Shown here in pieces: positions 1 through 7,102 of a stretch of 44,390 bases of DNA. Within the stretch, counting starts at the first letter, position 1. Each line of letters begins with the position of its first letter. This stretch comes from JBHELT01 sp046262935 (lineage in GTDB: Bacteria > Actinomycetota > CADDZG01 > JAHWKV01), in NCBI GenBank assembly GCA_046262935.1, contig JBHELT010000079.1:1-44390 (forward strand), given 5' to 3'. The notes under the pieces are model-generated. The model was not told the origin of the DNA and searched no databases. It was given only the letters and a program-made list of their open reading frames with translations. Position numbers and translations under genes: made by a program.

Positions 1-908
1 GCTACAAGCGTCCATTCATCGGGGCAGAGGGCAATTCCCACGTTGTAGTCACGGCGACTTGCGGTGGAACTCTTTCTTCTTTCTTCATGCCCAACTGGCA
101 GACCTGGGGTTACATGAACGGTCCATACACCATTGCGACGAGTGTGCTTTGGGGAGGCAAACCCGCTTTCTCTCCCGCCAACGGTAACGATGTTTACCTC
201 GCTTACACGACCTCCTCGGACCTTTGGGTAGCTCACAGCGCCGACGGAGGGCAGACGTGGATTTCCTCGCACATCGCTACGACCGGAACCCAGTTGCGGT
301 ATCCCTCGGTGGCTGTCGATGGTGGCGGGAATGTATATGTGGTTTGGGCGGACGGCGACCGAGTGGAGGCTTCCCTCGACGGAAGGGTGAGGTTGAGCGT
401 GAGTACCAACCGCGGCCAGAGTTGGTCGTCTCCTATGAACATCCACGAGCTACAACCGACATCCCTCTTCCCAAGCGTGACCGCAGGTGCTGTTGGCAAG
501 ATCGATGTTGCCTACTACGTGGCTCAGAATCCAGCAGGTGTCGATGTTGGAGCCGATCTCGGAACACTAGTCACCACCTGGAATATCGAAGTCGCGCAAA
601 GCCTCAACGCAAATCTCTCAACCAGACGCTTTACGCGTACCGTCGCCATTTCAGGCTTCCACACCGGAAGCATTTGCACCACGGACGACTATTGCGAAAA
701 TCGAGCCGTCGTCTCCGCTACAAACGCCCCTGTCCCGTTCGATGGACGGCTGGGCGACTTCTTCCGGATCGACTCCGACTCAGCAGGAAACGCCATCTTC
801 GCCTATCCCAAGGACCGCTCCGCGACATCGGGCGATCCATCTGATGCCCTGGTGCCTTGGGTCGACCTTATGGCGGGACGTCAGACCGACGGGCCAGTTA
901 TTCGATAG
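1..908 (+). CDS. Sialidase-like BNR/Asp-box repeat protein, 3' part only
   Basis: The reading frame is open to the left edge of the window (first full codon at base 3), so the start lies outside and at least 302 residues are visible. Two Asp-box type motifs are present, SADGGQTW and STNRGQSW. Both fit the S-x-D/N-x-G-x-T/S-W turn of BNR beta-propellers, and repeated blade-like strands surround them. Such repeats occur in secreted sialidases, other glycoside hydrolases and non-enzymatic surface propellers. The visible part lacks an identifiable catalytic Arg/Tyr set, so sialidase activity is not shown. The protein is probably extracellular, but the signal peptide would be off the window. It is the only large plus-strand gene on the left edge and is not part of the minus-strand operon to its right. 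Confidence 0.7.
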   Translation, partial: YKRPFIGAEGNSHVVVTATCGGTLSSFFMPNWQTWGYMNGPYTIATSVLWGGKPAFSPANGNDVYLAYTTSSDLWVAHSADGGQTWISSHIATTGTQLRYPSVAVDGGGNVYVVWADGDRVEASLDGRVRLSVSTNRGQSWSSPMNIHELQPTSLFPSVTAGAVGKIDVAYYVAQNPAGVDVGADLGTLVTTWNIEVAQSLNANLSTRRFTRTVAISGFHTGSICTTDDYCENRAVVSATNAPVPFDGRLGDFFRIDSDSAGNAIFAYPKDRSATSGDPSDALVPWVDLMAGRQTDGPVIR

Positions 909-983
909 CAGAATCAGATTCGAGCAGGATGGAGCCGGCAGCATTAGAGGCCCGCAGCAGCGACAAAAAAGGGGGGCGATGCG

Positions 984-1274
984 ATGGGAACAGATCCGAT
1001 GTCGCTGCTGTCGCTGAGACAAAGCCGTTTGCGTCACCTTGCCCGACTCCTGCCGATCGCAATCATCATCTCATCTGGTGTGCACCCCGCATCCGCGTTC
1101 ACGATGGTTCAAAGGGATACTGACGCCAGGTACTACGCCAGAGGCGACGACTTTGTCCCCACGGTTGCACTCGTCGGGGGCGGAGGAGTACCCAGGGCGC
1201 CGACAGCACCCCTGATCAACATCTTCATGATCAGCGATGGTATCGATAAGAATGCCATCCCCACGAGCTCGTGA
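984..1274 (+). CDS. Small putative secreted protein, unrecognised
   Basis: This 96-codon frame has a purine-rich run (AGGGGGG) a few bases before its ATG. It begins with a plausible signal peptide: a basic stretch (RQSRLRHLAR), a hydrophobic core (LLPIAIIISSG) and a cleavage-like ASA near residue 38. The remaining ~58 residues (FTMVQRDTDARYYARG and on) match nothing I recognise. An alternative ATG lies 15 bases downstream. It follows the BNR-repeat gene by 75 bases on the same strand. It may be the 5' stub of a decayed secreted gene, since the C-terminus has no obvious fold. Existence as a real gene is uncertain. Confidence 0.35.
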   Translation: MGTDPMSLLSLRQSRLRHLARLLPIAIIISSGVHPASAFTMVQRDTDARYYARGDDFVPTVALVGGGGVPRAPTAPLINIFMISDGIDKNAIPTSS

Positions 1275-1395
1275 TCCGCCTGATTCGTTCAGATATCGGA
1301 GAGCATCGACTTGGTTCGAACACTGTCCAGCAAGGCCCACAAATTTTCTTGGGCTCGTGAGCGTGTATTGATGATCGACAGGGCAGGATTCCATC

Positions 1396-1662
1396 TTGGG
1401 TTCCCTTCGGTTGTCACACCCGATGCTTAACCTGTTTGGGTGCGGCTTACGAGACACGCGAAGAACAGACTTAGATGGATCAATAGAATCCGGTCCTTTT
1501 ATCGATGAATTCACGCTCCTAAAGGGAATCGCCCAAGGTTCGAAAGTCGGCATGGATCAGAAGGGAAATCGGCTCATGAGGGTTGAGATAAGCGGCATAA
1601 TGGTTGTGGTCGTTATCGATGATGAGGCTGAACTCGTCATCACGATTTGGCGAGAGGGATAG
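1396..1662 (+). CDS. DUF4258-like small protein, possibly with a decayed 5' end
   Basis: Only the C-terminal ~45 residues look like a protein family. A strand pattern G-N-R-L-M-R-V-E-I followed by MVVVVIDDEAELVITIW resembles the end of DUF4258 domains, which finish with a valine-rich strand and a V/I-T-hydrophobic-W/Y motif. The N-terminal half lacks the His- and Arg-rich helix (HALERM type) expected in that family, and the start at 1396 is TTG. The true start is therefore unclear and the gene may be truncated. Its stop lies two bases before the ATG of the DUF2283 gene, so the two are almost certainly co-transcribed. DUF4258 and DUF2283 genes are frequently adjacent in bacteria and have been suspected to form toxin-antitoxin-like pairs. 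That role is inference here. Confidence 0.4.
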   Translation: MGSLRLSHPMLNLFGCGLRDTRRTDLDGSIESGPFIDEFTLLKGIAQGSKVGMDQKGNRLMRVEISGIMVVVVIDDEAELVITIWREG

Positions 1663-1664
1663 CT

Positions 1665-1904
1665 ATGGCTGTTTACACGTACGACGAGGAGGCGGATGCC
1701 CTCTACATCTCGTTGGTGCCTCAGACTGAGTTACAGGTTGATCGAACCATTGCGCTCAGCGAGAGACTCCATGTGGACGTAGAGCCGAACGGTCGTCCCG
1801 TTGGGATCGAGATCCTTTACCCTTCCCTGGGGCCCGTGGACCTCGGTGAGTTACGCGCGAAGTATGCGCTCGACGTCAAGATTCCCTTCACTTTTGCTGC
1901 CTAG
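1665..1904 (+). CDS. DUF2283 domain protein
   Basis: A 79-residue protein with the DUF2283 pattern almost end to end: an opening YDEEADALYISL, a middle SERLHVDVEPNGRPVGIEIL, and a short C-terminal hydrophobic segment. ATG 1665 is preferred over the in-frame TTG at 1647 because the homology begins right after it and a GAGAGGGA ribosome site sits just upstream. It starts two bases after the preceding DUF4258-like stop, implying translational coupling. The function of DUF2283 is not established. The pairing suggests the antitoxin-like half of a small two-gene module. Family assignment is confident; role is not. Confidence 0.8.
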   Translation: MAVYTYDEEADALYISLVPQTELQVDRTIALSERLHVDVEPNGRPVGIEILYPSLGPVDLGELRAKYALDVKIPFTFAA

Positions 1905-2267
1905 GTTTCTCATCTGCGTTATCAATCAACCAAGAGACCGCATGCTCCCAGCCAACTCAGGACTGTTTGACTAGCGACCTGCTCGCTCTACAAATGACAC
2001 GGTCCACCAGTTTGAATAGGGTTCTGCCCGGTTGACCCAAAGTCGATTACTCGAACTTTCTGAGATCCGTTGCGCGTGCGAGTTTCAATAGTCCCACTTT
2101 CCCTCGGCCCGACTGGCATTGAAACGGAGGTGGCGCAACCCCCGAGGTTGTTCACGACGTTGACGTTGGCGATTTCCAAAGGGCGTCGAGCCACGGCGGA
2201 TATCTCAGAGAGGGCACGGAATGTTTATGGCGTATTCATCTTTCGGTGCGCTGAAAAAGGAGCCGCT
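1905..2267. other. Stretch without a supported gene
   Basis: Short frames exist on both strands. One on minus, about 1988-2227 with only a GTG start, reads IANVNVVNNLGG and later RVIDFGSTGQNPIQ, which has some beta-strand character but no family I recognise. One on plus (2070-2315) has Arg-rich, shadow-like composition. Neither has a convincing ribosome site. No tRNA, repeat or clear terminator was seen. It may hold a decayed gene. Confidence 0.4.
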
Positions 2268-2663
2268 TCAGCTGGCCAGGATCTGAACTTCTTCCTGGCT
2301 CTGAGAAACTCTTGAGGTGGCACTCCGAATGGGGTGATGCAGGTGTTCGGCGGCTGTACCTATGCCTTGGGTTCCCCAGTCGTAGGGGATCGTGTTGGCG
2401 CATTCACCGGCACACTCGGTATTGGGCGCCCCGCAATCCCAGCAATAGGTTTCCCTGCACCAGTCGCACCATCGGCCCATGAATCGCCCGTACCATGCCC
2501 AAACCGGATAAACGGTGAGCCCCGAGTTCATGTCCTCCTGCTCCCCGCACTTCATGCAAACCCGGTTCTGAACGAGTTGACCATCGACTATCAATACAAC
2601 CCCCTTGATCTGGACTGAGGATAAGCGGGGGGCGCGAAGAATCAAATGGCCGTTTCTAGTCAT
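2268..2663 (-). CDS. Cys-rich, probably metal-binding protein
   Basis: This 131-residue frame carries a Cys cluster in its middle: C-M-K-C-G, then W-C-D-W-C, Y-C-W-D-C-G and E-C-A-G-E-C. The spacing suits two zinc ribbons or a small treble-clef-like fold. Trp and Tyr residues are unusually frequent. ATG 2663 is chosen because a longer frame would run back into the 3' end of the Arg-rich gene, whose stop is at 2716. No strong ribosome site is visible, so it may be read through from that operon. A second Cys-rich protein of different sequence is encoded at 37633-37935. I do not recognise the family. A role in nucleic acid or protein contacts is only a guess. Confidence 0.5.
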   Translation of the reverse strand: MTRNGHLILRAPRLSSVQIKGVVLIVDGQLVQNRVCMKCGEQEDMNSGLTVYPVWAWYGRFMGRWCDWCRETYCWDCGAPNTECAGECANTIPYDWGTQGIGTAAEHLHHPIRSATSRVSQSQEEVQILAS

Positions 2664-2715
2664 TTGTACTAGTCCGTGATAACCAGCGTGCGCATGCAAC
2701 CAGGTCGAAGAAGTA

Positions 2716-3252
2716 CTACTCTTCGCCCTCGTCTTCGTCGTCAACCTCAACATCTACTGGTCCCGGCTCGGGCGCGTCCGGGGCGCCGGCTCTCGCGGCA
2801 CCGCCGCGACGCCTCTTTCCTCGGCGTCGGCGCCGCCGAGGCTGGGTCGGTCCATCACCATCGGAGCGGGGCTGCGTTACCGGTTTCTCGACCACCGCGT
2901 CCGGTCCGGGCACCTTGATGATCAGCCGATATTCCTGCGGAGTTGATGGAGTCCCGTACTCGTTCTGCATATTCTCGATCAGCTCTTCGAGAACGGTGCC
3001 ATCGGCAGGCAGTGTTTGAGCTTGGGTGGGTTTGCGCCCGATCATCGCTTCCAATGCCGAGCGTCCGTCGCCGCCCGGCCCCCGGCCACCGCGCCTTCTT
3101 CGGCGGCTACGCGACTTGTTGCTGTCGGAAGCTTGGTTACGTCCGGTCGCTAGTGGTGTTGAAGAAGATTGGGCAGGTCTTGGGCTGGTAGTTTCTTGCT
3201 CCCCATCGGGCCTGCGCCTTGGCCCCCGACGACGGCGTCCACCTCTAGACAT
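2716..3252 (-). CDS. Arg-rich, low-complexity protein at the end of the nadD-rsfS operon
   Basis: The 178-residue protein has three parts. The N-terminal ~60 residues contain poly-Arg blocks (GGRRRRGPRRR, SRRRRRGGRG). A central ordered-looking segment includes ALEAMIGRKPTQ, VLEELIENMQNEYG and YRLIIKVPGP. A second RRRRRRGKRRRGG block precedes an acidic tail (VDVEVDDEDEGEE). Such alternation of basic and acidic disorder is typical of RNA-binding or ribosome-associated accessory proteins, but no family is recognised. Two starts are possible: ATG 3252, used here, or GTG 3270, which overlaps the rsfS stop as GTGA. Either way it is coupled to rsfS, the ribosome silencing factor. Confidence 0.7.
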   Translation of the reverse strand: MSRGGRRRRGPRRRPDGEQETTSPRPAQSSSTPLATGRNQASDSNKSRSRRRRRGGRGPGGDGRSALEAMIGRKPTQAQTLPADGTVLEELIENMQNEYGTPSTPQEYRLIIKVPGPDAVVEKPVTQPRSDGDGPTQPRRRRRRGKRRRGGAARAGAPDAPEPGPVDVEVDDEDEGEE

Positions 3253-3266
3253 CGCGTTCACCCGCG

Positions 3267-3650
3267 TCACGCACCTGGCGCCGCGAGTTCCTCCTGTTCT
3301 TCTTCTGGCTCAAACGCGATGACCGGAGCATCTTTCCAAAGTCGTTCCAGTTCATAGAACTGTCTGTCCTCGGTGTTGAAGACATGAACAACGATGTCGA
3401 TGAAGTCGATGAGCACCCACCTGTTTTCTCGCTCTCCTTCGATCCGATGTGCTCGGTAACCCGCGTCCTTGAGTCGCTTCGCGACTTCGTCCGTGATGGT
3501 TGCGACTTGACGTTCATTAGAGCCAGAGCAGATCACGAAGTAATCGGTGATGTTGATGAGGTCTGCAACTTCGAGGATGAGTATGTCCTGAGCCTTCTTC
3601 GACGCAGCGGCGCGCGCCGCAAGCAGAGCAGCTTGTACCGTTTCGCTCAG
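3267..3650 (-). CDS. rsfS: Ribosomal silencing factor RsfS, apparent CTG start
   Basis: RsfS (Iojap/YbeB) binds ribosomal protein L14 on the large subunit and blocks subunit joining when nutrients run low. The family core is intact: KKAQDILILEV, NITDYFVICSGSNERQV, EGERENRWVLIDF, DIVVHVF and FYELERLW. The frame contains no ATG. The GTG at 3536 falls inside the conserved core strand and would delete half the domain. The frame opens just after the upstream LCP stop, and the best candidate is CTG 3650, with an AGGGTGA ribosome site ending about 8 bases before it. That gives 127 aa, normal for the family. The gene lies downstream of nadD and LCP, a common actinobacterial order. The start is the uncertain part; the identity is not. 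Confidence 0.88.
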   Translation of the reverse strand: MSETVQAALLAARAAASKKAQDILILEVADLINITDYFVICSGSNERQVATITDEVAKRLKDAGYRAHRIEGERENRWVLIDFIDIVVHVFNTEDRQFYELERLWKDAPVIAFEPEEEQEELAAPGA

Positions 3651-3657
3651 AGCCTGA

Positions 3658-5016
3658 TCACCCTTTCTTCTTCAAGTAGTCCTTGCCGACCACAACAGTA
3701 ACGTCAACGACGCTTTGTTGCTGTTTCGACACGATTATCTCGCCAACGCCTAGGGCTGATCGGACCTCCTGGGCAACGGCCATGGCCGTCTTAGAGCTGG
3801 AATAAACGACGATCTGCGTCGCGTCGTAGTCGAAACTCTTGGCATTTTGATCCAGGATCACCCGGAACCCCTTGGGTATCAGAAGTTGGGAGACCTCAGC
3901 CCCCAGTCCCGGCTGCCCGTTCCCATTCAGTATCTCGATCCTCCTGCCGGACTTGGATGATCCGAGGGGCCGAGAACCGGCCAGATAGGTCTTCACGGTC
4001 GTCTCGATCGCTTCGTGATCAGGTGAATACAATTGTGTGCCTGCACTAACTCCAGTGGCTTCGACAGGAAGAGTTTCGAAAGAAAAACTCGATTGCTCAA
4101 CCTCGGACAGCGCTGCAAAAAGGCCAGTTGGTACGTCTGCTCCAGGATCCGGGACAAAAAGATCCTTGGACCCCTTGATCAGATCGGTCAGTTCGCGGCG
4201 ATGGCCGCGGTAGTGATCGAAGAATGTCTGCCAAACAGATGCATGACGCGTAGCGCGCGAGATCTCGTCTCCATTGGGTGACTGGAAAGTCAGGTACTGA
4301 GCCACTCGTTGCCCATTCATCGGTTGCTTGCCTTCCGCGAACACCTCGCGCGATCTTGCATCGGGCCCGGTGGTAGTAAGTCGTTGAGGTACGTCAACGG
4401 TCAAGGTTCCAACTCGTTCGAAGAATGCCTGCAAAGACTGGTCCGATACCGTCACGTAATGATCGAAGGCGATGCCAAGTAGGTTAGCCGTACTCGATTC
4501 GATCAGAGGTTCATGTCCGAGAGAAAGCGCCTTGTTCAAGGTCTCCAGCCCATGTCCAGGGATCTCGACGTATGTCGTTCGCGGCAAGTACATCATGAAA
4601 CCGCGCTTAGCTTTGCGATCGTAGGAAAGAACCGATAGCCAATCGGCGTCGAGAGATGAGTCGCCAACCTTGGTACCTATCATGAGCCAGGTCTCTTGAG
4701 TAGCGACGGGAGCCCCCTTCGCCGCCTTTGTCCGGGGCGTACTTGTCTGACTGCCCAAGTAATAGCCGGCGCCTGACGCCAGGACCGTCAACACTAGAAC
4801 CGCGATACCGAAGTACCGCGAAAACGTGCGCCTCGATGACCGCTGCACTTCGCGGCGACGCCGCATCCGCGGCCCTGGACCTGGCGCCGACCTTCGTTTG
4901 ATCGGCTCAGCATCAAGATTGCCTTCGATGACGGAAGGTTCTTGCATCTGTTCGACGATCGGATCTGTTCTGGGGTCGGGTTTGGGTTGGCCCGGCAGGA
5001 TATCTGCGCCTTTCAA
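3658..5016 (-). CDS. LCP-family (LytR-CpsA-Psr) cell wall protein with LytR_C domain
   Basis: LCP proteins attach teichoic acid, arabinogalactan-like or other polymers to peptidoglycan outside the membrane. This 452-aa protein has a cytoplasmic, Arg-rich N-terminus (~70 residues), one membrane anchor (FGIAVLVLTVLASGAGYYLG), an LCP domain and a C-terminal LytR_C domain (EILNGNGQPGLGAEVS to the end). LCP signatures include DADWLSVLS, LPRTTYVEIPGHG-ETLNKA and GIAFDHYVTV. The usual SIPRDS/T motif reads YLPRTT, so the Asp after Arg is replaced by Thr. The later R-x-R-containing motif is also weak (FQSPNGDEISRATRH). Catalytic competence is therefore less certain than membership of the family. Its ATG overlaps the nadD stop (ATGA), so the two are translationally coupled. 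Confidence 0.9.
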   Translation of the reverse strand: MKGADILPGQPKPDPRTDPIVEQMQEPSVIEGNLDAEPIKRRSAPGPGPRMRRRREVQRSSRRTFSRYFGIAVLVLTVLASGAGYYLGSQTSTPRTKAAKGAPVATQETWLMIGTKVGDSSLDADWLSVLSYDRKAKRGFMMYLPRTTYVEIPGHGLETLNKALSLGHEPLIESSTANLLGIAFDHYVTVSDQSLQAFFERVGTLTVDVPQRLTTTGPDARSREVFAEGKQPMNGQRVAQYLTFQSPNGDEISRATRHASVWQTFFDHYRGHRRELTDLIKGSKDLFVPDPGADVPTGLFAALSEVEQSSFSFETLPVEATGVSAGTQLYSPDHEAIETTVKTYLAGSRPLGSSKSGRRIEILNGNGQPGLGAEVSQLLIPKGFRVILDQNAKSFDYDATQIVVYSSSKTAMAVAQEVRSALGVGEIIVSKQQQSVVDVTVVVGKDYLKKKG

Positions 5017-5621
5017 GATGAAGCCGCCGCGTGCGTGCGGTACAAGCCCGCCGTTTCGATGTGCTCGGCTACAGCGGCGGGAACCAGGTACTTGATGGGC
5101 CGACCCTCAGCAACCCTTCGTCGGATGTCAGAAGACGAGATCGCAAGACCAGGGACCTGCATCGTTAGCACATGACCCGCCAGCCGTTGGTCATCGAGGT
5201 CAGCGAGGCTATGGCCGGGGCGCGTGGCTGCGATGAACGTTGCCTTGGCTAACACTTCGTCTGGCCGGCTCCAGGTGAGTATGTCAACAACGGCATCGGC
5301 GCCGATGATGAAGAACAACAGGGCATCTGAGCCGAAGAAGTCGCTCATCGTTTCGAGCGTGTCGATGGTGTAGGTGGGACCGGGACGGTCGATCTCGATG
5401 CGTGAAACCGACAGTCTCGGATCAGAGGCGGTTGACAGCATGGTCATCATGTAGCGATCCTCGGCATCGGTAGATGTTGGCTTCTGCCACGGAGCGCCGG
5501 CTGGGATGAAGATCACCACATCAAGATCGAAACGAGCAATGGCTTCGTCGGCGCAGACTAGATGGCCGATATGGATCGGATCGAACGTGCCTCCCATCAA
5601 ACCGACTCTCGTGATGCTCAA
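5013..5621 (-). CDS. nadD: Nicotinate-nucleotide adenylyltransferase
   Basis: NadD makes deamido-NAD from nicotinate mononucleotide and ATP, the second-last step of NAD synthesis. The 202-aa protein has the nucleotidyltransferase signature GGTFDPIHIGH at residues 10-20 (the HxGH motif is H17-H20) and the C-terminal ISSSDIRRR motif that closes over ATP. A TWSRPDEVL segment, near the part of the fold that contacts nicotinate in NadD proteins, also fits. Length is typical. It overlaps by four bases with the PH-domain gene upstream and with the LCP gene downstream, so these three are a tightly coupled operon. Confidence 0.95.
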   Translation of the reverse strand: MSITRVGLMGGTFDPIHIGHLVCADEAIARFDLDVVIFIPAGAPWQKPTSTDAEDRYMMTMLSTASDPRLSVSRIEIDRPGPTYTIDTLETMSDFFGSDALLFFIIGADAVVDILTWSRPDEVLAKATFIAATRPGHSLADLDDQRLAGHVLTMQVPGLAISSSDIRRRVAEGRPIKYLVPAAVAEHIETAGLYRTHAAASS

Positions 5622-6208
5622 ACGATCACCCGCGGAAGGGGGCCGGTATCTTCTTCATGAGGGTCGAAGATATCGCGTCTTGGCTGATGCTTATCCCAAA
5701 CACGACCTACAACCAAAGAAGTTATCAATCGGTAGATCTGATCGGGTCTTGGCAGATCGGTCAACATCGAAAGCCCACCATGCTCTCCGGGAGAGTCGAG
5801 CATCAGGTCCCCGAATCCGAACAATCGACCTAGGATCGTTTTAGTGAAAGTAGTGTCCGTGATCTTTTGAAGCGGTATCGCCGCGACCTTGACGTTCAAG
5901 ATCCCTTCCATGAAGATCACGCGCTGATCCGTGATCACGTAACGCGCCACCCACCACTGCATCAGTTTCGCGATCAGGTACACAGTGACGAGGATGACCG
6001 CCCAACCCGCGATCACATCGGCGATCGAATCCGAGGTCCGCGGGCTGACCAAGAATCCCAGCGCACTCGCGCCGACGAGGGTTGCGAGCCAGATGGCAAC
6101 TGGCTTCAGGGCGACGACGGGATGCTTTCGGCATGAATGGATCACACGCTCGGTTGGAGCGAGGTACCTGTCTGCTCCGCTTGACCGCTGGCGGCGCCCG
6201 CCGAACAT
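5618..6208 (-). CDS. PH-domain (bPH2/DUF304-type) membrane protein
   Basis: A 196-residue membrane protein. Two hydrophobic segments (about residues 30-55, PVVALKPVAIWLATLVG, and 65-85, VIAGWAVILVTVYLIAKLM) are followed by the bacterial PH-like module: WWVARYVITDQRVIFMEGIL, KVAAIPLQKITDT and LGRLFGFGDLMLDSPG. This is the usual pattern of DUF304 proteins, in which a membrane hairpin carries a small beta domain. The role is unknown; some members affect membrane stress and lipid homeostasis. It starts inside the stop of the 57-aa gene upstream (ATGA) and overlaps nadD downstream. Confidence 0.85.
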   Translation of the reverse strand: MFGGRRQRSSGADRYLAPTERVIHSCRKHPVVALKPVAIWLATLVGASALGFLVSPRTSDSIADVIAGWAVILVTVYLIAKLMQWWVARYVITDQRVIFMEGILNVKVAAIPLQKITDTTFTKTILGRLFGFGDLMLDSPGEHGGLSMLTDLPRPDQIYRLITSLVVGRVWDKHQPRRDIFDPHEEDTGPLPRVIV

Positions 6209-6381
6209 CAGGCGAAGAGCTTGTCTACGAACCGCGCGAGTGAACCTGCCAACTGGCGCAAACCGTCATAGGTTGTCTTGCCCGCGCCTTTGAACGCCAG
6301 TGCAGCCGCGTCGGGGCTGCGCAGCACGTAATAGATCACGAATGCGATCGCCAAGATCAACAACAGCTTTTTGAGATTCAT
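6208..6381 (-). CDS. 57-aa single-pass membrane protein
   Basis: This small gene reads MNLKKLLLILAIAFVIYYVL, then RSPDAAALAFKGAGKTTYDG, then LRQLAGSLARFVDKLFA. It is a short basic N-terminus, one transmembrane helix and an amphipathic C-terminal helix. Its TGA shares two bases of an ATGA with the PH-protein ATG, which strongly supports translation. A TATGCT box at 6391-6396 would start transcription about 3 bases before the ATG, so the message may be nearly leaderless; no good ribosome site is seen. Position as the first gene of the PH-nadD-LCP-rsfS operon suggests a small partner of the PH membrane protein. That is inference. Confidence 0.75.
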   Translation of the reverse strand: MNLKKLLLILAIAFVIYYVLRSPDAAALAFKGAGKTTYDGLRQLAGSLARFVDKLFA

Positions 6382-6390
6382 CGCCTGTAA

Positions 6391-6396
6391 AGCATA
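6391..6396 (-). promoter_or_regulatory. Candidate -10 box for the 57-aa/PH/nadD operon
   Basis: On the minus strand the hexamer is TATGCT, matching TANNNT. The expected transcription start, 7 bases downstream, falls at 6384, three bases before ATG 6381. No convincing -35 was found. The short predicted leader agrees with the lack of a ribosome site. Confidence 0.35.
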
Positions 6397-6424
6397 GATG
6401 CGGGCTCACTAAGCGAGGGGGATT

Positions 6425-7102
6425 TCAGGTACCCGACGCTGCCTCGAGGTCTGCGATGATCGTAAGCGAACCGGTTGCTCTGATCTTCGAGGCAGGGATA
6501 TCGTCGCCGCGCAAGACACGCTTCAGAGCCACGCGTTTTCGTTCCCCGGAAACGATGAATATGGCCTGCTTGGCCGAATCGAGGGCGGCGTAGGTGAGGC
6601 TAACGCGCCAAAGGCCGGTTTCGGGAGACCACGACCGCGTAACCAATCGCCCGTCGCTTCCGGAAGCCTGGTCTTGGTCCATACCAGGGAACAATGAGGC
6701 TGTGTGCCCGTCCACGCCGATGCCCAATATCGCTAGGTCTAGAGGCATATACGGCTTAAGCGACTCCTCGTAATCGCGGGCGGCTTGTTCGGGGGTGAGG
6801 GCCGTGTCGACAGGATGGACGGCCCCCAATCTCGAGGCCAAGGCTTCGTTGATCATCCTGAAATTCGAGGCGATGTGGTCGATGGGAACACATCGCTCGT
6901 CTGTCAAAAAGATTTCCGCGTCGGTTACCTCTCCCGGGTCCCGGGCCAACGCTTCGTAGGTTTTGCGCGGGGTCTCGCCCCCCGCCAGAGCGACGACCCG
7001 CGGTCTTGCGTCGCGAAACATCTGAGCAGCCTTCGAAGTGATCGCTTCTTCGTCGTCGACGACGACGAGGTCTATCTCGCTCAACGGCTGTGATGGTGCC
7101 AA
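6425..7102 (-). CDS. pgl: 6-phosphogluconolactonase
   Basis: Hydrolyses 6-phosphogluconolactone, the second step of the oxidative pentose phosphate pathway. The 225-aa protein carries the family motifs: ALAGGETPRKTYEAL near residues 38-52, IFLTDERCVP around 64-73, SNFRMINEAL, and the catalytic-site block DLAILGIGVDGHTASLFPG with its conserved His. It lies directly after zwf, whose product makes the lactone. Two TTG starts are possible. TTG 7102 overlaps zwf by 22 bases; TTG 7084 overlaps the zwf stop as TTGA, shortens the protein by six residues and gives the four-base coupling seen elsewhere in this operon. No ATG or GTG fits. Confidence 0.93.
   Translation of the reverse strand: MAPSQPLSEIDLVVVDDEEAITSKAAQMFRDARPRVVALAGGETPRKTYEALARDPGEVTDAEIFLTDERCVPIDHIASNFRMINEALASRLGAVHPVDTALTPEQAARDYEESLKPYMPLDLAILGIGVDGHTASLFPGMDQDQASGSDGRLVTRSWSPETGLWRVSLTYAALDSAKQAIFIVSGERKRVALKRVLRGDDIPASKIRATGSLTIIADLEAASGT

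Noticed and set aside
2334..2618. Plus-strand frame over the Cys-rich gene
   Set aside because: No family resemblance; the minus-strand frame has regularly paired Cys residues.
3267..3536. rsfS starting at GTG 3536 (89 aa)
   Set aside because: It would remove the conserved KAQDILIL and ITDYF segments that precede VICSGSNERQV in the family.
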